From the NCBI RefSeq assembly GCF_000615945.1, contig NZ_BAMO01000010.1, forward strand, positions 39,426 through 103,425: 64,000 nt of DNA, in the 5' to 3' direction. The notes beneath the pieces are model-generated. The model ran no database searches, was not told the DNA's origin, and saw only the letters and a program-made list of their open reading frames with translations. This document shows, piece after piece, positions 7,886 to 18,355 of this stretch. The stretch's first letter is position 1. Each line of letters starts with the position of its first letter. Position numbers and translations under genes: made by a program. The DNA comes from Caldalkalibacillus mannanilyticus JCM 10596 (GTDB lineage: Bacteria > Bacillota > Bacilli > Caldalkalibacillales > JCM-10596).

Positions 7886-10800
7886 AGAGGTATAATAAGC
7901 TAGCAATATGTGGGATGATTTTTTTACTTATTGCTCAGGCATTAGCTCCAGTAGGTGGAGTGTTTGCAAACGAAGAAGAAACAATTCAAAATCAACAAGC
8001 GGATGAAGAACTTTCAACGAATGAGGATAATGTAATACAAGGATCAAGTAATATAGCTCCAGTCAAATTGACAAATGTGACGATGTATTATTTGGATCAG
8101 GACGGACAGACGGAAGTGGATGTTGAGAGTTCGGATGCAAAAAAACGCCTAAGTCTTGGAGAGAATGTGAAGTTTTCGTATGAATGGGATCTTCCGAATG
8201 GGCATGGTGCTATAGAAGGAGATACATTTGAATTTTATCTACCCGCTGACTTTACAGTATTTAATGATATTGGGCCTGAACCATTAGTAAGTAATGGAGG
8301 GGCTGTAGGGACTTTTATTGTTACTAAAGACGATAATAAAGTGACAATGACATTTAATCAGACAATAGAAGAACTGTCCAACATTGGTGGGAGTATTATG
8401 GTGTGGAGTGTGATTAGAGAAGAACTTACGGGGATAGTTACAGATAGAGAAATTAACTTCCCTTTAGTCGGTTCAGGAAAAATCATCCCGATTAGCCTGG
8501 TACCACGAGGTGGATCAACCATTAGCAAAAGTGGTACTCCTAATGCTCATTATAATGGTACAGAGCTGTACTGGACGGTTGATTTGAATACTAAGCTGGA
8601 CGTAATAAAAAACGCCGTGGTCACTGATGAGATTCAAGAGGGTCAGTCACTAGTTCTTGATTCAATAGAGCTTTATCAGCTTGATGTCGATTTAGATGGG
8701 AATGTGACTGAGGGAAATTTAGTGACTGGAGAGTTTACAGAATCTGATGGAAAGCTATTGGTGACTCTTGGAGACATAGATTCCGCTTATCGTCTAAAGT
8801 ATACAACCCAGATTACTACTGAATGGGAAGGAAATAAAGTATTCAATAACCAAGCAATGATCACTGGTGAAGGTGTTGAGCAGACGGCTAAAGCCAGTAT
8901 TTCAGTAAGTCGTGGCGAAATGTTAAACAAAAGGAATCTTGATTACAATTCCACGACACAAACCGTTACTTGGGAGATTCAATATAATTACAGCGGGAAG
9001 AAGCTTTCTCAGAATGAAGCTGTTTTTAAGGATTTCTTCAGTACAGCCAGTGAGTTGGATCTGGTTCTAGACCTTGATTCATTTGTTGTCACAAAAGTGA
9101 CACTGGATGCTAACGGCGAGGAAAGTGCTGAAGTACCTGTCGACCCATCGAATTATACTGTATTACCTGAGGTCGATTCTGAAGGGAATGACGTTGGATT
9201 TTCATTCAAATTCACTAACGATATTGATCAACCGTATAAAATTGTGTATCAAACCAAAGCAAAAGGCCGAGTTTTCGAGGGAACAACGGTAACAAACTCT
9301 GTAGAAGCAGATCATGTTGAGAAAAGAGCCCAACAATGGATTGCTCAGCAAATCTTGAATAAAAGGCATTCCAACGTGAATTATGCTGATAAAACGATTG
9401 TTTGGCATATTACATTAAACGGGGACCAGTTTCCTATGAAGCAAGTTGTAATAAGAGATATTTTTGCTAATGAAGGGCTTACTCTTCTTCCAGATACTCT
9501 TACAGTTACGGGTAATGTCGATTATTCAGTAGATATTTCTTCGGGGAATGGTTTTGTTCTTACTTTTAATGAGGAAATCAAGGATACGTATACCGTTTCT
9601 TACAAGACCACATTTGATCATGCTGCTAAAGCAGATGCTGATCTTGGATTTGTGAATAGGGCAACATTAGAATGGGTGGATACTGAGGATCTAGAACATT
9701 CTAAATCAGTAACAAATACCTTTAATCCAGATTCCTACACTTGGCAAAATGGTTTTAAATATGGTTCATACAATGCCAAGACAAAGGAAATCACTTGGAG
9801 CATAAGTGTGAACTACAATCTAAATGAGATAAATCAGGCAACAATTGAAGATTATCTCGAACAAGGTCAGCAACTTGTTCCCGGTTCATTGAAAATTCAT
9901 CATCTGGAGCTGACAGGAGAAGCTAATGGCATTAATGTAGGTGACGAGGTTTTAGAAAATACGTACTCAATTGATGAAAGCATAGTAGACAGTCAGGGAA
10001 ATCCAGGGTTTAAGATTGAATTAGGAACTATTAATACAGCTTATTGGGTTACTTATAAAACAACGCTTGATGCTACACTTATTGATGAACACTATTCGAA
10101 CACAGCGACGTTATATAATGGAGAACAAGTTATCACACGCTTGATTGCTAGTGTCTCTATTCAGCATGGAACAGAGTACACATATAAAAAAGGAAATCAA
10201 AATGGTCTTAAGATCGATTGGACAATTTGGATTAACCGCGGACAATCCCTCGTTCCAGCTGGAGGAAAAATTCTTGATACACCAAGCCAAAATCAAATTG
10301 TGTTAGAAGAAACGATCCGTATCTACGGGACAACAGTAGATGAAGATGGAAATGTAATGAAAGATAGCAGCAATGAATTAGTGCTCAACGAAGACTATTC
10401 CTTGCAATTTAAAAAGAATGCAGATGAGCAGTCAGTCTTTGAAATTGTTTTCGTAGATTCGTTCGATTCTGCTTATGTTTTGGAGTATCAAACATTTATT
10501 AATGCCAAACATGGTGATAGTGTTGACAATACAGTTACGTTTGAAGGACAAGGAATTGCAACAGAAAAGATGGAATCGAAGGATTCCTTCCAAGTTCGAC
10601 TATCTGGGGGTTCTGGAACAGGGAGCGGTGAATTTGGGAGTTTGATCGTAACTAAAGTGGATGCCAACGATGGGTCTAAAAAGCTAGAGGGAGCGACTTT
10701 CTCTTTGTATTTCAAATCGAGCGGAAAGCTTATCAGAACGTTAACAACGGGAGCCGATGGTCAGGTTACTTTCGAAAATCTATTGTATACAGATTATATA

Positions 10801-11340
10801 CTAAAGGAAGATTCAGCTCCGGAAGGATATGCACTTAACATTAATAACGCTCAAGAAGTGAAGATTACACCTAGTGAACCAACAGAAATTACGATTAAAA
10901 ATGTTCGGAAAAATACGGGAGGTGGCGGTGGAGGTTCAAGTCCAAATCCACCAACTCATACAGTAGATCCTGGATCTGATCAGAGTGGTGAACCAAAAGA
11001 GTCAGAAAAGAAACCAACAGAGAAGCCAACAGAAACAGAGAAACCTACAACGAATGAAGAAGAGGAGCAGATTGAAATAGATACTGGACTTCCTCTGGAT
11101 ACCTTAGATTCTGAACCCTCTACAGAGGAGGATGAACATGAAGCGGGGAACCAAAAGAAGACTGAGAATCCTGTTTCTAAGGTAGGTGGGGATGCTCCTT
11201 CTACGCCTTCTCAGGGGACTTTACCACAGACTGGAGAATCAGCCCCGTTTGCTCAATGGATTGGATTTTTATTATGTATCTTTGTGATATTAAATAGATT
11301 AGTAAACAAAGTGAAAAATCAATCTATCGGTGCTAATTAG
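7882..11340 (+). CDS. LPXTG-anchored multidomain surface adhesin (Cna-like)
   Basis: A 1152-residue exported protein. The GTG start overlaps the sortase stop and is preceded by GAAAGGTGAAG. Residues 1-28 are a signal peptide. Residues ~50-330 resemble a collagen/fibrinogen-binding-type domain pair, followed by several repeated Cna-type Ig-like modules (~330-900) with recurring WxIxxN and YxVxYKTT motifs. A SpaA-like prealbumin domain lies at ~919-1011 (LEGATFSLY...LKEDSAPEGYAL). Then comes a Pro/Thr/Glu-rich wall-spanning stretch and the sorting signal LPQTG at 1114-1118 with a hydrophobic segment and short tail. Ligand unknown. Intramolecular isopeptide bonds are likely from the family but not shown. 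Confidence 0.88.
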   Translation: MKRYNKLAICGMIFLLIAQALAPVGGVFANEEETIQNQQADEELSTNEDNVIQGSSNIAPVKLTNVTMYYLDQDGQTEVDVESSDAKKRLSLGENVKFSYEWDLPNGHGAIEGDTFEFYLPADFTVFNDIGPEPLVSNGGAVGTFIVTKDDNKVTMTFNQTIEELSNIGGSIMVWSVIREELTGIVTDREINFPLVGSGKIIPISLVPRGGSTISKSGTPNAHYNGTELYWTVDLNTKLDVIKNAVVTDEIQEGQSLVLDSIELYQLDVDLDGNVTEGNLVTGEFTESDGKLLVTLGDIDSAYRLKYTTQITTEWEGNKVFNNQAMITGEGVEQTAKASISVSRGEMLNKRNLDYNSTTQTVTWEIQYNYSGKKLSQNEAVFKDFFSTASELDLVLDLDSFVVTKVTLDANGEESAEVPVDPSNYTVLPEVDSEGNDVGFSFKFTNDIDQPYKIVYQTKAKGRVFEGTTVTNSVEADHVEKRAQQWIAQQILNKRHSNVNYADKTIVWHITLNGDQFPMKQVVIRDIFANEGLTLLPDTLTVTGNVDYSVDISSGNGFVLTFNEEIKDTYTVSYKTTFDHAAKADADLGFVNRATLEWVDTEDLEHSKSVTNTFNPDSYTWQNGFKYGSYNAKTKEITWSISVNYNLNEINQATIEDYLEQGQQLVPGSLKIHHLELTGEANGINVGDEVLENTYSIDESIVDSQGNPGFKIELGTINTAYWVTYKTTLDATLIDEHYSNTATLYNGEQVITRLIASVSIQHGTEYTYKKGNQNGLKIDWTIWINRGQSLVPAGGKILDTPSQNQIVLEETIRIYGTTVDEDGNVMKDSSNELVLNEDYSLQFKKNADEQSVFEIVFVDSFDSAYVLEYQTFINAKHGDSVDNTVTFEGQGIATEKMESKDSFQVRLSGGSGTGSGEFGSLIVTKVDANDGSKKLEGATFSLYFKSSGKLIRTLTTGADGQVTFENLLYTDYILKEDSAPEGYALNINNAQEVKITPSEPTEITIKNVRKNTGGGGGGSSPNPPTHTVDPGSDQSGEPKESEKKPTEKPTETEKPTTNEEEEQIEIDTGLPLDTLDSEPSTEEDEHEAGNQKKTENPVSKVGGDAPSTPSQGTLPQTGESAPFAQWIGFLLCIFVILNRLVNKVKNQSIGAN

Positions 11341-11352
11341 ATCATTAAATTG

Positions 11353-11390
11353 AAAGCGACTGTTAAATAAGACAGTCGCTTTTCCCTTTT
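11353..11390 (+). terminator. Rho-independent terminator after the adhesin gene
   Basis: The stem AAAGCGACTGT / ACAGTCGCTTT with a short loop is followed by Ts. Confidence 0.85.
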
Positions 11391-11574
11391 TTTAACTTAT
11401 TAGGACGTCTATGATGATTGAAATCGATAGAAAATTTGAAATTTTTTATTTAAAACAAATGATCTGACCATTCCTCCTTAAAATTTGATATAATAGAAAG
11501 TGATTTTTTTTCCATGCTCAAGATTGTATGGTGTAACGTCTTAGTCTGACAACAACTTATTTTGGAGGGGAAAA

Positions 11575-12605
11575 ATGAAAAGGGTTACTTTGTATTGTAT
11601 TGTTTTTATCAGTTTAGTCGTTTGGGGATCAACGGGGAGTGTTTTTGCAGCAGAATCTACTGAAGCGGAAGAGAGTGTGGATGCCAATGAGATTTATCCT
11701 GATGTATCCGTAAATCATTGGGTTTATGAGGACTTACTAAGCTTTATTGATGCGGGAGTGGTTGTTCGAACTTCGATCAATACTTCGAACCGCATCGGGC
11801 GATACGGCGAGGAGATCTTGTTCGTTATATACTGAGGGCAAAAGGGATCGATGCACCCGAGCTTTTACCTCACACAGGTCCTCGATTTACGGATGTACCT
11901 AGAGATCTTGATACATACCATTATATTGAAGCGGCATATAGTATGGCAATCACCAATGGAGTCGGGAAAAAAACGTTTAAGCCATTAGGTCCAGCAACTA
12001 GAGAGGAATCAATAGCCATGATTATTCGTGCTATGGGTTTAGAGGATGAAGCGAAAAATTTCAATCGAATGAATGCCACATTAGCTGAATTTGTAGATGC
12101 AAATCAAATTTCAAATGATTTTAAACGCATTGTTGCTTATGCGGTTGATCAGAATATGGTTCAAGGAACGGTAAAGAATGGAAAAATATTTATAGACCCC
12201 AAGAGTTATACGACTCGTGCTCAGTCTGTTTCTATGATCTCTCGATTTATTCTACCTGAAGTAGAAGGCTTAGAAACGGCTACAGTAGATCAAGTAACTG
12301 TAAAATATCATAAAGTGATATCGGTCGATGCTTCTGCCTATTCCAGTGAACAATCAAACTTGAGTAATTATACTTCCCTTGGTTTGTTAGTTAGACATGG
12401 AATTGTCGCGGTGGACCCCAATGTGATTCCCTACGGTACCCATTTATACATAGAGGGTTATGGGTACGGTGTTGCTGGTGACACAGGAGGAGCGATGAAT
12501 GGAAATAAGATTGACCTTGCTTTCCCAACAGTGAAGGAAGCGCTACAATATGGACGCAAATCAAATGTGAAGGTATATATATTGGATAATCGAGAGGCGT
12601 TTTAG
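11575..12605 (+). pseudogene. SLH- and 3D-domain cell-wall protein, frameshifted
   Basis: GGAGGGG precedes the ATG. A signal peptide (~28 residues, ending VFAAES) leads to S-layer-homology repeats (YPDVSVNHWVYEDLLSF; FTDVPRDLDTYHYIEAAY; a third near FVDANQISNDF) that bind pyruvylated wall polymer. The C-terminus is a 3D domain (VDPNVIPYGTHLYI, GDTGGAM, KIDLAF) with the three aspartates of lytic-transglycosylase-like/stationary-phase-survival enzymes. The frame breaks near 11760, where GTTGTTCG would read GTTGGTTCG with one G restored, giving a ~343-residue protein. Likely an exported wall-remodelling enzyme; sequencing error is probable. Confidence 0.85.
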
Positions 12606-12713
12606 ATCCAAAGTTTTTCGAAAAAAGTTTATTCAATAAAAAAGTTAAAACTGGATTTTTTCTCCAACCTCATATAAGATAGACAGAGAATATATTTAGT
12701 GAGGGGAGTCATC

Positions 12714-13685
12714 ATGAATACGAAGAGATGGATTGCCATTGTTATTTTTGTGGTTTTACTTATTGCTAGTTCTGTTAGCAATGTTCAACAAACAAGCCGA
12801 TTAGGTGGGCTTTCAATGGATCAAGAGCTTAGAACGACTGTGTATAAAAAAGGAGGCTTTGATCAAATCGCTTTATTGGAGGTTGAAGGAATCATTATGG
12901 ATCTAACCACGAATAATGTATTTTCTTCAGTAGGATACGATCATCGTCTTTTTTTGAAACAGCTACAACATGCTTTTGAAGATGAATCAATCAAAGGGAT
13001 TGTCTTACGAGTTAACTCTCCAGGAGGGGGAGTAGTGGAGAGTGATGAGATTTTTCATACGATCACGAAGTTAAAAAAGGAGCATGATAAGCCGATCGTT
13101 GCTTACATGGCGAACACGGCTGCATCAGGAGGGTATTATATTTCAGCCCCAGCCGATCATATCATGGCGAATCGCTCGACTATTACAGGTTCTATTGGGG
13201 TTATTATGCAAAATTTCAATATAAAAGAACTTGCTGATGAGTGGGGGATCAAGGCACAGACCTTTAAAAGTGGTCCGCATAAAGACATTATGTCTCCTTT
13301 TAAGAATATGACGGAAGAAGAAGCACAGATCTTGCAGACACTAACAGATGAAATGTATCAGAATTTTGTTCAGGTCATCGTTGATGGTCGAGGAATGGAT
13401 AAGACGAAGGTACTCGAATTAGCAGATGGTCGAATTTATTCTGGGCAACAAGCTCAAGAATTAGGTCTTGTAGATAGTATCGGCTTTTTGGAGAACGCCT
13501 TTGAAAAGACGGCTGAATTAGCGCAAATCGAAGATCCAACCGTGGTTGAATATAAAAAAGCAGGACTCTCCTTTTTTGGACCGTTATATCAGAGTTTAGC
13601 TAAGGGACCTTCAGATTTCTTAAGCTTACGTGAGTTACTGTATCAGCAAGAAACTCCCTCCATGATGTACTTATATACGTGGTAA
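12714..13685 (+). CDS. sppA: Signal peptide peptidase SppA
   Basis: A 323-residue S49 serine protease that degrades cleaved signal peptides in the membrane. It has one N-terminal transmembrane segment (WIAIVIFVVLLIASSV). The catalytic serine is in NTAASGGYYIS and the general-base lysine in QTFKSGPHKD, with GSIGVIMQ between them. It is the short (single-domain) Gram-positive form. The ATG at 12714 is chosen for GAGGGGAG upstream. The RDD gene yteJ follows directly, as in B. subtilis. Confidence 0.93.
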   Translation: MNTKRWIAIVIFVVLLIASSVSNVQQTSRLGGLSMDQELRTTVYKKGGFDQIALLEVEGIIMDLTTNNVFSSVGYDHRLFLKQLQHAFEDESIKGIVLRVNSPGGGVVESDEIFHTITKLKKEHDKPIVAYMANTAASGGYYISAPADHIMANRSTITGSIGVIMQNFNIKELADEWGIKAQTFKSGPHKDIMSPFKNMTEEEAQILQTLTDEMYQNFVQVIVDGRGMDKTKVLELADGRIYSGQQAQELGLVDSIGFLENAFEKTAELAQIEDPTVVEYKKAGLSFFGPLYQSLAKGPSDFLSLRELLYQQETPSMMYLYTW

Positions 13686-13699
13686 GGGGGATTGAATAC

Positions 13700-14239
13700 A
13701 TGATGAATGATGAAAGTAGAGTAGGCATAGATCAGCAAGAGGTTGAAAGTGAAGAGGCTCAAGTCAAAGGAAAAAGCTATCTTGCGGCAGGTTTTTGGAT
13801 TCGTTTCCTTGCTTATCTAATCGATGTAAGTATTGTGACCTCAATAGGAAGCCTATTTATTATTCCTGTTTTTGGACTTGTAGGACTGGACACGGATCTT
13901 CTATCGTTATTGAAAGTTCATATCACAGGTGTTGGGCTAGTTGGTATTCTCTATTTTTCGCTGATGACGAAGTATTTCAGCCAAACCCTTGGTAAAATGA
14001 TTTGTGGGTTGAAGGTGGTGAAAGAGGATGGTTCGCCATTGGATTGGGTGACAGTCCTCTTTAGAGAGATTGTCGGGCGTTTTATATCCCAACTTATTTT
14101 CACTTATATAGGATATATTTGGATTGCCTTTCATCCGAAGAAGCAAGGCTGGCACGATCTATTTTTTGATACATTTGTTGTCTACGAAGAAAGAAATCCA
14201 GAGAAACGGCTGATTCAGGTTCCAAGAGCTTCGAATTAA
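13700..14239 (+). CDS. yteJ: RDD-domain membrane protein YteJ
   Basis: About 179 residues. The ATG at 13700 follows AAGGGGG, whereas the in-frame GTG at 13679 would overlap sppA without a ribosome site. The RDD domain spans most of the protein: GFWIRFLAYLIDVSIV holds the conserved Arg and Asp, with further helices around residues 45-90 and 115-140 (three to four segments) and the signature LGKMICGLKVVKEDG. Function unproven. The sppA-yteJ pairing is conserved, and in B. subtilis both are linked to lantibiotic/envelope stress resistance. Confidence 0.88.
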   Translation: MMNDESRVGIDQQEVESEEAQVKGKSYLAAGFWIRFLAYLIDVSIVTSIGSLFIIPVFGLVGLDTDLLSLLKVHITGVGLVGILYFSLMTKYFSQTLGKMICGLKVVKEDGSPLDWVTVLFREIVGRFISQLIFTYIGYIWIAFHPKKQGWHDLFFDTFVVYEERNPEKRLIQVPRASN

Positions 14240-14295
14240 CAAAAGAAGAATGAGATTGACAAAAGTGGTTGATACTGTGGAAGAGGTGACGGGAA

Positions 14296-14965
14296 ATGAT
14301 GGAAACCATACTCTCCATATTATGCTCTCAACTGCTTTTGTTAACCATTCTTTTTTTTACTACTATCCAGGTAACGCTACGAATAAGTAAAACAGGTCGA
14401 GATGACCATGTTGAATCGCATATTAGAGCTTGGTTTGGATTAATTAGTATTCGAACAAAAGTCCCGCTGATCAATCTCAAAAAAGATCTCTCGGGAACAG
14501 AATATCAATTTGAGCTAGAAAGCCCTAATGAGCCCTTAGAAAAGAAAAAAATTCAAGCTTTCACCTCACGAATATTTTCAATTACTACAGAGAGTGCAGA
14601 GATTGATAAAAAGGGTACATCAGCTCCATGTCATTGCTAAGAAATTTCTCAAGAATATTCGACTAGAGGAACTGATATGGCGAAGTAAGATTGGCACAGG
14701 ACATGCTGCCGAAACGGGATTATTAACTGGAGTAGGCTGGGGAGTCAAGTCTAATATCATCGGCATGTTTAGCTCCTATCTCACCCTACGCTGTGTACCT
14801 AGAATTTCTGTTACCCCGTCCTTTAATGAAAAAAAAATAGAATCAAATATCCAGTGTATGATTCGGTTTCGAATTGGTAATGCTATAGTAGCAGGAATAC
14901 GCATACTCCTAAATCTTAGAAAAAGGCGTGATGAAAAATGGCAGAGCACCCAATTCAGGGCTTGA
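14296..14965 (+). pseudogene. ytfI: DUF2953 protein YtfI, frameshifted
   Basis: The gene starts with one N-terminal membrane helix (MMETILSILCSQLLLLTILF). After an A7 run at 14545-14551 the frame departs from the family. Dropping one A gives KKFKLSPHEYFQLLQRVQ and continues through IGTGHAAETGLLTGVGWG, a strong DUF2953 signature, to the stop at 14965. The whole would be ~223 residues. The end overlaps the ytfJ start, and ytfI-ytfJ coupling is conserved in Bacilli. Function unknown, sporulation-associated by neighbourhood. The break is a homopolymer indel and may be an artefact. Confidence 0.85.
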
Positions 14966-15390
14966 TGAAGACAGCGATGGAAAATCTTAAAGAGATGGTA
15001 GATGTGAATACCATTGTAGGAGATCCTGTTGAAACACCAGACGGCAGTGTGATTCTACCTGTTTCTAAGGTAGGATTCGGTTTCGCAGCAGGGGGAAGTG
15101 AATTTGATTTAGAAGACCCAGAAGCAAGTAATCAGGATGCAGCTAGTCTTCCCTTTGGTGGAGGAAGTGGTGGCGGTGTTTCAATCACACCTGTAGCCTT
15201 TCTTGTGGTAAATTCAGGCGGAATTAAAATGGTTCATATTGATGGGCAGACTCATTTGTATGAAAAAATCCTTGATGCTGCTCCACAAGTATTTGATAAG
15301 GTACAAAATATGATGGGAAACAATAATAAGAAATCAAAAATAAATGGACATGATCCTTCAGCACCATCAGCAGAAGAATTAGGACTTTAG
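14938..15390 (+). CDS. ytfJ: GerW-family sporulation protein YtfJ
   Basis: A 150-residue protein matching the GerW/YtfJ family along its length: the N-terminal block AEHPIQGLMKTAMENLKEMVDVNTIVGDP, written here as AEHPIQGLMKTAMENL then EMVDVNTIVGDPVETPDG, the middle PVSKVGFGFAAGGSEF, and a glycine-rich FGGGSGGGVSITPVAFLV. In B. subtilis it is made in the forespore and is needed for normal germination or lipoprotein (GerD-linked) function. It overlaps the end of ytfI by 28 bases. A clear terminator follows. Confidence 0.93.
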   Translation: MAEHPIQGLMKTAMENLKEMVDVNTIVGDPVETPDGSVILPVSKVGFGFAAGGSEFDLEDPEASNQDAASLPFGGGSGGGVSITPVAFLVVNSGGIKMVHIDGQTHLYEKILDAAPQVFDKVQNMMGNNNKKSKINGHDPSAPSAEELGL

Positions 15391-15421
15391 AAAGTGTTGG
15401 TTGAAAACCAGCACTTTTTTT
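15391..15421 (+). terminator. Rho-independent terminator after ytfJ
   Basis: The 11-bp stem AAGTGTTGGTT / AACCAGCACTT (one G-U) is followed by seven Ts. Confidence 0.9.
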
Positions 15422-15588
15422 CTTGATATTGAAAAGAATTGACAATTTCGTTTACGTTAAGAGTATTATTTTCAAATTTGTAAAGAATGATTGTTTAAGA
15501 AATAACTTTTTTATGTTTATAATAGATAGGGTGATACAAAGTATAGAGAGAGAATTTGATCACTGGAATAAAAAAAGGAGAGAGGAAG

Positions 15589-16509
15589 ATGACCACTCAT
15601 CAAAAAATGGAGAGATGTTTTAACCTACTGGATCAATCTACAATAAAGAGATCACAAGAACAACATTGTAGTTACTTGGATGCCCTGATTGAGGTCGCCG
15701 ATGATCAAGAAATTGAAACTGGTGAATACTCGAATGAGGACGTGAGAAGAGCGATGCAGCTTGCCATCCTAAAAGGAATGAAAGAGCATAGCATTGTTGG
15801 TACTGGGATTACTCCAGACAGTGTGGCTATGTTCATGGCTCATTTGGCTCAAAAATTCATAGAACAGCCCCAAGTAATTTTCGATCCTGCTGTTGGTTCT
15901 GCCAACTTATTAACATGCGTGTTGAATCAATACAAGTCACCCATAAGCAGTTATGGAGTTGAGGTAGATTCGACATTAGTTCGTCTAGCTTATGTCAATT
16001 CAAACTTGCAAAAGCATGGGGTAGAGCTTTTTCATCAGGACAGTTTAAAGCCCTTGTATATTCCAAAGGCACAATTAGTCATTTCGGATTTGCCTGTTGG
16101 AATTTACCCCAACCTTGAGATTGCCAAAAAATATACTCTGTTTAATGAAATAGCTGAAATGTATACACATCACTTGCTGATTGAACAATGCATTAACTTT
16201 ACAGAAGAGAATGGATATATGATTCTTTTAATCCCCAATTCATTATTTGTGGAACAAGGAGCGGAGAAGCTGCGTTCTTTAGTGACAGAACAGACACATA
16301 TACAGGGGATATTACAATTGCCTGTGAGTTTATTTCAAGAAGGAAGTATACAGAAAAGCATTTTTATTTTGCAAAAAAAAGGGAAAGATAGTATAAAACC
16401 AAAGCAAGTACTAATGGCTAGTTTACCTAGCTTTACAAATAAGGAATCATTCGCACGTTCCTTAGATCAAATACATCAATGGATACTAACCGAGGTGAAG
16501 AAAAAATGA
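15589..16509 (+). CDS. ytxK: Class I SAM-dependent methyltransferase YtxK
   Basis: A 306-residue protein resembling N6-adenine DNA methyltransferases. SAM motif I is [14 protein letters not shown], and the catalytic (N/D)PPY-type position reads SDLPVG, so the canonical aromatic residue is missing and the activity is uncertain. The ATG at 15589 follows AAAGGAGAGAGG; an earlier in-frame ATG lacks a ribosome site. The stop overlaps the ackA start. In B. subtilis ytxK-ackA is also an operon. It is probably not a restriction-linked methylase, as no endonuclease or specificity gene is nearby. Confidence 0.85.
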   Translation: MTTHQKMERCFNLLDQSTIKRSQEQHCSYLDALIEVADDQEIETGEYSNEDVRRAMQLAILKGMKEHSIVGTGITPDSVAMFMAHLAQKFIEQPQVIFDPAVGSANLLTCVLNQYKSPISSYGVEVDSTLVRLAYVNSNLQKHGVELFHQDSLKPLYIPKAQLVISDLPVGIYPNLEIAKKYTLFNEIAEMYTHHLLIEQCINFTEENGYMILLIPNSLFVEQGAEKLRSLVTEQTHIQGILQLPVSLFQEGSIQKSIFILQKKGKDSIKPKQVLMASLPSFTNKESFARSLDQIHQWILTEVKKK

Positions 16510-17732
16510 TAAAATTAATGGCCATCAATAGCGGAAGCTCTTCTCTTAAATTTCAATTAATTCAGATGCCTGATGAAATTGTTATTGCAAAGGGGATTTT
16601 TGAGAAAATAGGTTTGTCAGATTCTATGTTCTCCATTACTGTGATTAGAAATAATGAGAAGGAAAAGATTGAAAAACAGGTTTCTATTCCTTCTCATAAA
16701 ACAGCTGTGGAGCTGCTTATTCATGAGCTTACGAACAGCAAAGTAATCGAAAAATTAGAAGATATCAGCGGAGTAGGTCATCGTGTTGTACATGGTGGAG
16801 AGAAGTTTCATGATTCTGAGTTAATAACCGATGAAGTAATTAAGGGAATTGAGAGTTGTAATGATTTAGCCCCATTACATAATCCTGCGAATCTCTTAGG
16901 AATTGAAGCTTTCCGTCAAGCCTTACCGCATGTTCCAACTGTCGCTGTATTTGATACTGCTTTCCACCAAACCATGCCAGAACAATCTTATTTATATAGC
17001 CTACCTTATGAGTACTATGAAAAGTATGGCATACGTAAATATGGTTTTCATGGAATTTCCCATAAGTATGTTACAGATCGTGCGGCAGTCATTTTACAAA
17101 AACCATTAAAGGATCTACGTTTAATTAGTTGTCATTTAGGGAACGGAGCTAGTGTGGCAGCTGTTCAAGGTGGGAAATCAATTGATACCTCTATGGGATT
17201 CACGCCACTTGCTGGTGTTGCCATGGGAACACGATCAGGAAACATTGACCCTGCCCTGATTCCTTTTATCATGGAGAAGACAGGAAAGACCGCAGATGAA
17301 GTCGTTTTTGAAGTATTAAATAAACAAAGTGGAATGCTTGGATTAACAGGGATTTCTAGCGACTTGAGAGATATTGAATTAGAAGCAGAGAAGGGAAACG
17401 CCAGAGCTGAATTAGCTTTAGAGGTTTTTGCCAGCCGTATTCACAAGTATATTGGGAGCTATGCTGCTAGAATGTACGGAGTAGATGCGATCATATTTAC
17501 CGCTGGAATAGGTGAGAACAGCTCTGTTGTTCGCGAAAAAGTAATGAAAGGTCTTGAATTCATGGGAGTATATTGGGATCCGACCTTAAATAAAGTAAGG
17601 GGACAGGAAGCGAATCTAAGCTATCCACATTCTCCTGTAAAGACTCTAGTTATTCCAACAAATGAAGAGGTGATGATTGCGCGTGACACCTTGCGTGTCT
17701 GCCGTCAACTAGACCTTATTTCACTAGCATAA
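16506..17732 (+). CDS. ackA: Acetate kinase
   Basis: A 408-residue ASKHA-fold kinase converting acetyl phosphate plus ADP to acetate plus ATP. The N-terminal signature is [34 protein letters not shown] and [19 protein letters not shown] follow, with catalytic Arg/Asp/Glu in place. The ATG overlaps the ytxK stop (AATGA) and GAGGTGAAG serves as the ribosome site. It is followed by pduL instead of pta, so acyl-CoA is converted to acyl phosphate by PduL and then to acid by AckA. Confidence 0.96.
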   Translation: MIKLMAINSGSSSLKFQLIQMPDEIVIAKGIFEKIGLSDSMFSITVIRNNEKEKIEKQVSIPSHKTAVELLIHELTNSKVIEKLEDISGVGHRVVHGGEKFHDSELITDEVIKGIESCNDLAPLHNPANLLGIEAFRQALPHVPTVAVFDTAFHQTMPEQSYLYSLPYEYYEKYGIRKYGFHGISHKYVTDRAAVILQKPLKDLRLISCHLGNGASVAAVQGGKSIDTSMGFTPLAGVAMGTRSGNIDPALIPFIMEKTGKTADEVVFEVLNKQSGMLGLTGISSDLRDIELEAEKGNARAELALEVFASRIHKYIGSYAARMYGVDAIIFTAGIGENSSVVREKVMKGLEFMGVYWDPTLNKVRGQEANLSYPHSPVKTLVIPTNEEVMIARDTLRVCRQLDLISLA

Positions 17733-17771
17733 ATTGATCGATCTATATTTGAAAGGAAAGTGAAACAAACA

Positions 17772-18353
17772 ATGAATAATTATCAAATCCCTGTTGGTAT
17801 ATCCAATAGACATATCCATCTTTCTCGACAACATCTTGACCAACTATTTGGTGAAGGGTATGAACTAACAGAGTTTAAGCCCCTTTCTCAGCCTGGTCAA
17901 TTTGCTGCGGAAGAAATGGTTACGCTCGTCGGACCTAAAGGAGAAATCGGGAAAGTTAGAATTCTCGGTCCTACAAGAAGTAAAACACAAATCGAGATTT
18001 CTAAAACAGATTCATTCGTTCTCGGAGTGAAACCGCCAATTCGGGACTCTGGAGATATTGAAGGATCACCGGGCGTTACAGTTATTGGACCAAAGGGAAA
18101 AGTAGAGTTAGAGAAAGGAGTTATTATTGCGAAAAGACATGTACACTTCCATCCAGATGATGCAGAGCGATTCGGATTGAAGGATGGAGAACATATTCGT
18201 ATAAAAACAACAGGGGAAAGAGCCCTTATTTTTGATCAAGTTATGGTCAGAGTTAATCCTAAGTATGCGCTAGATTGTCACTTAGATGTTGATGAAGGGA
18301 ATGCTGCTGGTTTAAAAACTGGTGATATGGTGGAAATTGTAAAGGAGGCTTAA
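17772..18353 (+). CDS. pduL: Phosphate propanoyl/acetyltransferase PduL
   Basis: A 193-residue protein with the two PduL beta-barrel halves. Zinc ligands are seen in SNRHIHLS and AKRHVHFHPDDAERFG, and the second half ends with LDCHLDVDEGNAAG. It swaps CoA for phosphate on acetyl- or propionyl-CoA. The ATG at 17772 follows AAAGGAAAG; a GTG 12 bases earlier is too close. No microcompartment shell genes are near, and there is no long N-terminal targeting peptide, so this is the free cytosolic form acting with the adjacent acetate kinase, probably in place of Pta. Confidence 0.92.
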   Translation: MNNYQIPVGISNRHIHLSRQHLDQLFGEGYELTEFKPLSQPGQFAAEEMVTLVGPKGEIGKVRILGPTRSKTQIEISKTDSFVLGVKPPIRDSGDIEGSPGVTVIGPKGKVELEKGVIIAKRHVHFHPDDAERFGLKDGEHIRIKTTGERALIFDQVMVRVNPKYALDCHLDVDEGNAAGLKTGDMVEIVKEA

Positions 18354-18355
18354 TC

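Noticed and set aside
15589..16509. Reading YtxK as a restriction-modification or phage-defence methylase
   Set aside because: The catalytic motif is altered (SDLPVG), there is no nuclease or specificity gene, and the ytxK-ackA operon is a conserved housekeeping arrangement.
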